Positions 59,130 through 64,000 of a DNA stretch of 64,000 nucleotides are shown piece after piece. Both the position numbers and the translations under genes were made by a program. The stretch is from JAKAWQ01 sp963745975. GTDB taxonomy: Bacteria; Pseudomonadota; Alphaproteobacteria; Acetobacterales; Acetobacteraceae. Under the pieces are notes generated by a model, which was not told the origin of the DNA, did no database searches, and saw only the letters and a list, made by a program, of their open reading frames with translations. Each line of letters opens with the position of its first letter. Position 1 is the stretch's first letter. The stretch is taken from positions 62,001 to 126,000 of the forward strand of contig CAVUZJ010000010.1 of the NCBI GenBank assembly GCA_963745975.1, read 5' to 3'.

Positions 59130-60254
59130 CTAGCGGTCGATCACGAGATCGCTCGTCGGGCGCGAACAGCAGAGCAGGATCATCCCCTGGTCGATCTCGC
59201 GCCGGCGGATGCCGCCCTGATGCTGCATGTCGACCGAGCCCGAGACCATCCGGCTTTTGCACGTCCCGCAAATGCCCTGGCTGCAAGAGAACGGCAGCCG
59301 CATCCCCGCCGCAAGGGCCAATTCGAGGATGCTCGCGCCGGGGGCGCAGAGGATGCTGCGCTCGCTCTGGCGGAACTGCACGCGAAACCCCGCTCCGGCG
59401 GCTTCGGCGATGGCGGGCGTCGTCTCGAGGGTTGGGGAAAGGTCCGCGAAGCAGAAGCTCTCCTCGTGGTAGCGCGCCATGTCGAAGTCCGCCTCGGCCA
59501 GCATCGCCCGGACGGCCGCCATGTAGCCGACGGGCCCGCAGGTGAAGACCTCGCGCTTGGCGAGATCGGGCGCGATCAGTGCGAGCATCTTCCGATCGAG
59601 GCGGCCGCGCATTCCGTGCCAGGCCTCCGTGGGCGAATCCGCCTCACAAATGGGAACGAAGCGGAAGCCCGCGTGGTGGCAGGCGAGCGCCGCGAGCTCG
59701 CTCCGGAAGATGATGTCGAGCGGGCTTCGCGCATTGTGCACGAAGACGATGTCGGACTCCCCCGCGAGATCGTCGTGGCAGCGCGCCATCGCCATCAGCG
59801 GCGTGATGCCGCTGCCGCCGGAGAGGAAGAGATATTTCCCGCCCGGCCGCGGCGTGCCGATGAAGCTCCCGGCGGGGCCGAGCGCGCGGACCGCGACGCC
59901 GGCACGGAGATTTTCATGCAGCCAGGGTGAGACCTCGCCGCCCGGCACGCGCTTGACGGTGATCGAGATCGTGTGCGGCCGCGCCGCGGAGGAGGCGATC
60001 GTGTAGCAGCGGTTGACGCGCCGCCCGCCGATCTCGAACTCCCAGGTCATGAACTGGCCCGGCTGGAATTCGAAGAGGCGCGGCTCGGGAGCGGAGAAGA
60101 CGAACGTCTTGACGTCCGGGGTCTCGCTCCAGACCCGGCGGCAGATCAGCACGCCATCGGACTCCGCGTCCCAGGGCCGCGCGCCGCGAAGGCGGGAGAC
60201 ATCGTGAACGGCGCGGCCGGGCACCGCGAGCGGCGAGGAAACCCCGTCAAGCAT
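59130..60254 (-). CDS. hybrid ferredoxin reductase, betaine demethylase reductase (GbcB) type
   Basis: 374 residues. FAD-binding domain with RVNRCYTIASS (about 80-90), NAD-binding domain with LFLSGGSGITPLMAMA and CGPVGYM (about 238), and a C-terminal plant-type 2Fe-2S domain with CSQGICGTC (about 323-331) and LLCCS. It passes electrons from NAD(P)H to the Rieske oxygenase. Its distance from the oxygenase gene (12 kb, same strand) is unusual but the pairing is functionally compelling. First gene of the block. Confidence 0.88.
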   Translation of the reverse strand: MLDGVSSPLAVPGRAVHDVSRLRGARPWDAESDGVLICRRVWSETPDVKTFVFSAPEPRLFEFQPGQFMTWEFEIGGRRVNRCYTIASSAARPHTISITVKRVPGGEVSPWLHENLRAGVAVRALGPAGSFIGTPRPGGKYLFLSGGSGITPLMAMARCHDDLAGESDIVFVHNARSPLDIIFRSELAALACHHAGFRFVPICEADSPTEAWHGMRGRLDRKMLALIAPDLAKREVFTCGPVGYMAAVRAMLAEADFDMARYHEESFCFADLSPTLETTPAIAEAAGAGFRVQFRQSERSILCAPGASILELALAAGMRLPFSCSQGICGTCKSRMVSGSVDMQHQGGIRRREIDQGMILLCCSRPTSDLVIDR

Positions 60255-60438
60255 CGTGCGCACCGTCCCCCTTTGGCCTGCGCCCCATCGAGCGATGCGC
60301 GGCCTGTTGGCCCGATACTCCGTCGGGCGCCGAGGCCGCACTTATCAAAATGCGACACTTCCTTACAAGGGGGCGCCAAAGTCGTCTGCCGTGCCAAGAA
60401 GGCGACGGCGCGGCTTGCCCTTTGGCCTTGCTTGGGGG
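60255..60438 (-). promoter_or_regulatory. upstream region of the betaine block, with direct repeats
   Basis: Likely promoter region for the minus-strand block. CACTT occurs at 60339-60343 and 60356-60360, 17 bases apart, in the same orientation within an AT-rich patch; AraC-type proteins bind direct repeats. Also contains GCCCTTTGGCCTTGCTT (60417-60433), matching the right end of palindromic repeat copy 1 at all but one base, a possible repeat remnant. Confidence 0.35.
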
Positions 60439-62196
60439 TCAGACTTCGCGGCCGGTGATATCACGCAGTGCGCTTTCGAGCCCTGCGAGCGATTGTGCCG
60501 TCCGCTCCTCTTCCTCGATCTCCGGATCGCTCGTCTCGGCGTGTTGCCGGCGGCGTTCCAGCGCTGCCTGCATGGCCCCGCGCGTCGCGGCGTGGACGGC
60601 GGAGAGATAGGCGTCGATGTCGGCGGCGAGCCGGCGGAGCGCGTCCTCGACCGCCTGGCGGGTCGCCCAGCGCAGGTTCTCGACATTGCGTTTGACGATG
60701 GCCGTGATCTCGGCCTCCATGCGGCGGCGCAGTTGCCTCCGCCGCAGCCTCTGGGGAAGCAGCCGGCTTGCCGCGCCGAGGGAGATCTCGCCGAAGGACT
60801 CCGTGCGCCCGCTCATGACCCAGAACGGCGCGTGGTCGAGCGGCAGAGGCTCGCTCGTGAGGGCGGGCGCGGGGCGGACCTCCATCAGCTCCGCCGCCGC
60901 GCGGCGCACGGCTTCGGCCAGCGTGTCCGCGCGCCGCCAATGGGCGGCCGAGATTTCCCCCACAAGCTGCTGCATCTCCCGGCGCACTTCCTCGTGCACC
61001 TGCTCGAAGTGCGCGGCGGCGCGGGCCGCAAGCCGGGCGCTTTCGCCACGCTCGGCCAATTCCTGTAGCAGGAGCCGGAGCGCCCGCGCCTCAATCTCCG
61101 CGGCGCGGGCGTCAAGGCCGGCGAGCATGCGCCCGCGGTCTCCGGCGATGCGGTCGTGCGTATCGCGCTGCTCGTCTGCGATATTGCCGATCGAGCGGTC
61201 GAAGATCGCCATGCGCCGCTCGAGGTCCGCGAGCGGCATCCGGAGCGAGTTCAGGGCGATCTGGGTCTCAAGCCGCATCGCGCCGACGTGGCTCTCTGCC
61301 TTGGCGGCGATGGCCGGGCGAAGGATCCGGGCCTTCTCTTTCGCCAGCACGTCCACGAGGTAGCGCTCGAGAGGCGCGAGGCCGCCGGCGGTGCGGGCCG
61401 AGAGCGCGAAGATGGGGACCTCGTCGGTGAGGCCCGCCTGCTCGAAGAGGACGCGGCGGAGGAAAGAGAGGGAAGTGGCGCGCTCCTCGGCATCGAGCAG
61501 GTCGATCTTGTTGAGGACGACGACCAGCGATGCCGCGACCTTGCGGATGCGTTCGAGGTAGGCGAGCTCCAGCTCCGTGATCGGCGGATCCGGCGAGACG
61601 ACGAAGAGGGCGGCGTCGCATTCCGCGAGCGCGGCCTCGGCTTCCTTCGTGTTGTGCAGAAATGTCGAGCCGACGCCCGGCGTGTCGATCAGGACCACGC
61701 CCTCGCTGAGGAGCGGAGCGGGAAGTGCGACCTCCACGCGCGCGATCTCCAGCCGGTTGTGGGGGTTGTTGTCCTCGGTCACGCTGGCGCCCAGCGCGTC
61801 GCGCAAGCCCGCGTCATCGGTGGGATGAAGTTCCTCGACGTTGCCGTTGCGATGGGTGACTTTGAGAAGAAGCGTGTCCGCGCCAGCGATGAAGACCGGG
61901 ATGGAGGTCACGGGCAGGACGCCGACCGGCATCACCGCATGTCCGAGGAGGGCGTTGAGGAGCGAGCTCTTGCCGCGCTTGAACTGGCCGAGCACGGCGA
62001 GCTGCAACCGGGACGCGGCGAGCCGGTCGGCGAGCTTGCGGAGCGCGGCGAGGTGCGCCGCGTGCGCCGGGCCGGGCCGGGCTGGCAGGCTCATGGCGCG
62101 GAGGATGAGCCGCGCGAGATCCGTTTCCTCCACGTCGGATCCCTTCGTGCTTGCGCGCGCTTGCACTTCGATCGTGCGCAACGGCGAAGCGATCAC
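60439..62196 (-). CDS. dynamin-like GTPase
   Basis: 585-residue dynamin-family protein. G1 loop GQFKRGKSSLLNALLG (about residues 70-85), G2 region VTSIP, G3 DTPGVGST (about 171), G4 NKIDLL (about 230). A long helical stalk follows (about 300-420) and a basic stretch, LLPQRLRRRQLRRRM (about 480-495), may bind membrane. No transmembrane segment is obvious. The GTG start overlaps the stop of a 54-residue gene by 4 bases. Bacterial dynamins act in membrane remodelling or stress protection; which one is not known here. Confidence 0.88.
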   Translation of the reverse strand: MIASPLRTIEVQARASTKGSDVEETDLARLILRAMSLPARPGPAHAAHLAALRKLADRLAASRLQLAVLGQFKRGKSSLLNALLGHAVMPVGVLPVTSIPVFIAGADTLLLKVTHRNGNVEELHPTDDAGLRDALGASVTEDNNPHNRLEIARVEVALPAPLLSEGVVLIDTPGVGSTFLHNTKEAEAALAECDAALFVVSPDPPITELELAYLERIRKVAASLVVVLNKIDLLDAEERATSLSFLRRVLFEQAGLTDEVPIFALSARTAGGLAPLERYLVDVLAKEKARILRPAIAAKAESHVGAMRLETQIALNSLRMPLADLERRMAIFDRSIGNIADEQRDTHDRIAGDRGRMLAGLDARAAEIEARALRLLLQELAERGESARLAARAAAHFEQVHEEVRREMQQLVGEISAAHWRRADTLAEAVRRAAAELMEVRPAPALTSEPLPLDHAPFWVMSGRTESFGEISLGAASRLLPQRLRRRQLRRRMEAEITAIVKRNVENLRWATRQAVEDALRRLAADIDAYLSAVHAATRGAMQAALERRRQHAETSDPEIEEEERTAQSLAGLESALRDITGREV

Positions 62197-62357
62197 GGCC
62201 AGGCGAAGACCGAGCGCAGACGCCCGATCGCACGCCGGGTCAGCGCCCGGAGCTCCCGCGCATCGATGCGATCCGCCTGCATCACCGCCTGAATGATAGG
62301 ATCGCGGAGCAGGTCATCGAAGGATGACGGCAACCGCCCTTTCGCGACTTGCGACAT
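62193..62357 (-). CDS. 54-residue protein coupled to the dynamin gene
   Basis: Short gene on the minus strand, ATG 62357 to a TGA that overlaps the dynamin GTG start. The product begins MSQVAKGRLPSSFDDLLRDP, then a helical basic region (IDARELRALTRRAIGRLRS) and ends FAWP. Codon third positions are G/C-rich and the overlap implies co-translation with the GTPase. It is not recognised; a small partner or adaptor of the dynamin is a reasonable guess. Confidence 0.65.
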   Translation of the reverse strand: MSQVAKGRLPSSFDDLLRDPIIQAVMQADRIDARELRALTRRAIGRLRSVFAWP

Positions 62358-62426
62358 CGGCCCGACCCCCTTCGTCCTTCAGCGCATCGACCGCGAGCGG
62401 AAGGCTCACGGAAGGCGCTGCCAGGG

Positions 62427-62467
62427 GTCATCAGCCACGACGGCGGTTATGGGGAACCCCATCCCCA
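62427..62467. repeat. 41-bp leader element, copy 1
   Basis: Starts GTCATCAGCCACGACGGCGG and ends ACCCCATCCCCA. Identical to 63530-63570 at 38 of 41 bases. It lies 70 bases upstream of the 54-residue gene. It contains TGGGGA-N6-TCCCCA inverted arms that could form a hairpin or bind a protein. Confidence 0.75.
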
Positions 62468-62533
62468 CAAACTTTACGCAAGTAATTTAATCCTCGGAAA
62501 TTCCGCGTCAAGCGTTCGTCGCGTCCCCCGAGT

Positions 62534-63478
62534 TCATCTGACGCTGCGCGCCTTGACGCGAAGGAGCGCGCGCACCACGCGCGGCGGCTCGGGCGCGGCG
62601 ATAAGGGACGTGCGCTGCAGCGCCTCGGCGATGCTCTCCCGCGCGGCGTCGAAGTGCGCGACCAGGCAGTCCTCGATCTCGGCGCCGAGCGGCCAATCGG
62701 CGGCGGGGAGGAGATCGATCAGGCGGCGGAGTGCCACGAGCCGGTCGGGCTCGGCGCCGGCCGCGAGCACGATCCGGCAGGCAAGCGAAGCGATCGCGGC
62801 ATCCTCCTCCGCCATGAGGCGAGAGAGCGCCGGGACGAACTCTTGCGGAACCGGCCCGCTCTCGAGCAGCACTTCGAGGGCGGCGCGCCGGCGGCGGCGG
62901 CTGGAGACGCTTTCGTTCTCCTCCGCAGGAAGGCGAAGGGTTGCCGTCTCGAGGAGTGCGGGCTGTGCGTCCGGGCCGAGCGTCCTGAGGGCTGAAGCGG
63001 CGGCGGGCCGGGTGAAATCCTCGCCGAGCGCGGCCACGAAATAGGGGATCGCCGCGACCGAGCGGAGCTTGCCGAGCACCTCGACGACGCCGGCCCGCGG
63101 CGGACGGCGGGTGAGCTCCATGAGCAGCGGCAGAACGCGCGCGTCGGGCCATTCCGCGAGTGCGCGCGCTGCGGCGTTGATGACCGCCTCCTCCCCGGTT
63201 GCCTCGACGGGATCGGCGATCGTGCGCGGGGCCGAAAGATACGAGAGCAGAACGTCGTAGGCGTGGAGCGCGGCCAGCGCTTCGACCGCGCGGCGGCGCG
63301 CCTCGTAAAGTCCGCTCGGCTCCCGGCTGAGCAGCACGTCGCGGAGCGGGGGAATTGCCGCCGGCCCGCACGCGATGGTCGCGATCAGGCCAAGTTCGCC
63401 GTCGTGCAGCGAGACGAGCCGCGCGAGAGCGCGCGCGACGTCCGGCGCGAGCCGCGGATCGGACCGCCAAGCCGACAT
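62534..63478 (-). CDS. HEAT-repeat protein
   Basis: 314-residue all-helical solenoid with repeated helix pairs containing conserved proline/alanine and leucine positions (IPPLRDVLLS, AVEALAALHAYDVLLSYLS, ALAEWPDARVLPLLMEL, AIPYFVAALGEDFT and ASALRTLGPDAQPALLE). Such proteins act as protein-binding scaffolds. ATG 63478 is chosen because the longer frame upstream runs through the 41-bp element, which is also present ahead of the 54-residue gene. It is transcribed toward the dynamin operon and shares its leader element, suggesting joint regulation. Confidence 0.8.
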   Translation of the reverse strand: MSAWRSDPRLAPDVARALARLVSLHDGELGLIATIACGPAAIPPLRDVLLSREPSGLYEARRRAVEALAALHAYDVLLSYLSAPRTIADPVEATGEEAVINAAARALAEWPDARVLPLLMELTRRPPRAGVVEVLGKLRSVAAIPYFVAALGEDFTRPAAASALRTLGPDAQPALLETATLRLPAEENESVSSRRRRRAALEVLLESGPVPQEFVPALSRLMAEEDAAIASLACRIVLAAGAEPDRLVALRRLIDLLPAADWPLGAEIEDCLVAHFDAARESIAEALQRTSLIAAPEPPRVVRALLRVKARSVR

Positions 63479-63529
63479 CTCATCGGATCTGTCGCACACT
63501 TCCCGCACCGCACCATCGTTGCCCGAGGA

Positions 63530-63570
63530 GTCATCAGCCACGGCGGCGGTTGTGGGGAACTCCATCCCCA
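63530..63570. repeat. 41-bp leader element, copy 2
   Basis: Second copy of the element at 62427-62467, with three differences (A to G, A to G, C to T). It lies 52 bases upstream of the HEAT gene start. Confidence 0.75.
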
Positions 63571-63633
63571 TCGACAGGATCGGGCGGACTCTAATCCCGG
63601 CGCCGCGCGCGTCAAGCCCGCGCGGTGAATTGA

Positions 63634-64000
63634 TCAGTTGGAACGGGCGGCGGATTCGCGGCTGGTGCGGATGAAGAACGGCACAGCCACGAGCTCGGCG
63701 AGGACGCAGAACGCGATCATGATCGGCAGCGAACGGCCGTAGAGAATTCCCATCAGCGCGCTGCCGAGGAACCAGGCGACCCCGTAGCCGGCGGTGAAGA
63801 GCCCGAAGGCGGAGGCCCGGCGCTCGGGTGCCACCATCGGCGCCACCGCAGCCGGGATAATCGCCTCGTGGGCGCCCATCCCAAGCCCCCAGAGGGCAGC
63901 GCCGATCAGCGCGAGTCGGAACCCGCCGAGGAACACGAGCGGCGCGAACAGCGCCGATATCACCGTCAGCACCACGACAACATTCATCCCGAAACGATCG
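63634..64000 (-). CDS. MFS transporter, 3' part only
   Basis: C-terminal part of a major-facilitator carrier that continues beyond the right edge; the start is not in the window. About 122 residues are visible, with four hydrophobic helices and ALWGLGMGAHEAIIPAAVAPMVAPERRASAFGLFTAGYGVAWFLGS, a loop typical of MFS helix 10-11 regions. It ends RTSRESAARSN. Substrate unknown. Confidence 0.75.
   Translation of the reverse strand, partial: DRFGMNVVVVLTVISALFAPLVFLGGFRLALIGAALWGLGMGAHEAIIPAAVAPMVAPERRASAFGLFTAGYGVAWFLGSALMGILYGRSLPIMIAFCVLAELVAVPFFIRTSRESAARSN

Noticed and set aside
63479..63571. Longer start of the HEAT gene at 63565 or 63571
   Set aside because: This segment is the 41-bp element that also stands, untranslated, in front of the 54-residue gene.

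Overview
The window is about 70 percent GC, with dense, often overlapping genes and mostly ATG or GTG starts. Gene content fits an aerobic, catabolically versatile alphaproteobacterium. Acetobacteraceae or other Rhodospirillales is my best guess, from gene style only, because there is no rRNA or other marker. I found no tRNA, rRNA, CRISPR array, prophage or intact insertion sequence. The sequence looks like ordinary chromosome made of many short metabolic operons.

Layout. 0-5 kb: TauD-type dioxygenase, nucleoside hydrolase, ribbon-helix-helix protein, VOC protein and a periplasmic GMC dehydrogenase pair. 5-11.4 kb: maleylacetoacetate isomerase-like GST, DUF1345 membrane protein, a DapA-family protein lacking the usual lysine, two MFS carriers and a phosphoesterase. 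11.4-14 kb: alkylation-repair operon (ada, a 2OG oxygenase, alkB). 14-25 kb: sulfotransferase, ABC exporter, glycosyltransferase, SixA and CYTH/CHAD proteins, citrate synthase, alcohol dehydrogenase with a divergent XRE-cupin regulator, and two acetyltransferases. 24.8-25.2 kb: an AT-rich intergenic stretch with clustered DnaA-box-like sites. 25-38 kb: glycerophosphodiesterase group, methyltransferase, a GntR-linked molybdenum hydroxylase operon with a Kelch protein and isomerase, tartrate-dehydrogenase-like enzyme, pyrE and a LigI-type amidohydrolase. 38-46.3 kb: AtuA-type gene pair, second TauD enzyme, an aminotransferase of the ArgD type behind what reads as an arginine attenuator, an acyltransferase, a second GT4 glycosyltransferase and otsA.

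46.3-60.3 kb is a coherent minus-strand block. It holds a GbcB-like reductase, GbdR-like regulator, peptide-type ABC transporter, DddP-like M24 enzyme, ornithine cyclodeaminase-family enzyme, DgcA-like flavin demethylase and a GbcA-like Rieske oxygenase. Together they read as uptake and stepwise N-demethylation of a betaine, possibly proline betaine. 60.4-63.5 kb holds a dynamin-like GTPase, an overlapping 54-residue gene and a HEAT-repeat gene. The last two share a 41-bp upstream element. An MFS gene runs off the right edge.

The strongest non-gene signals are a family of composite palindromic repeats (13.96, 40.0 and 47.6 kb) whose stems are conserved by compensating changes, and the arginine-rich leader peptide with mutually exclusive hairpins at 41.0-41.2 kb. 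The shared leader element at 62.4 and 63.5 kb, and promoters that abut start codons (acyltransferase, XRE regulator), come next.
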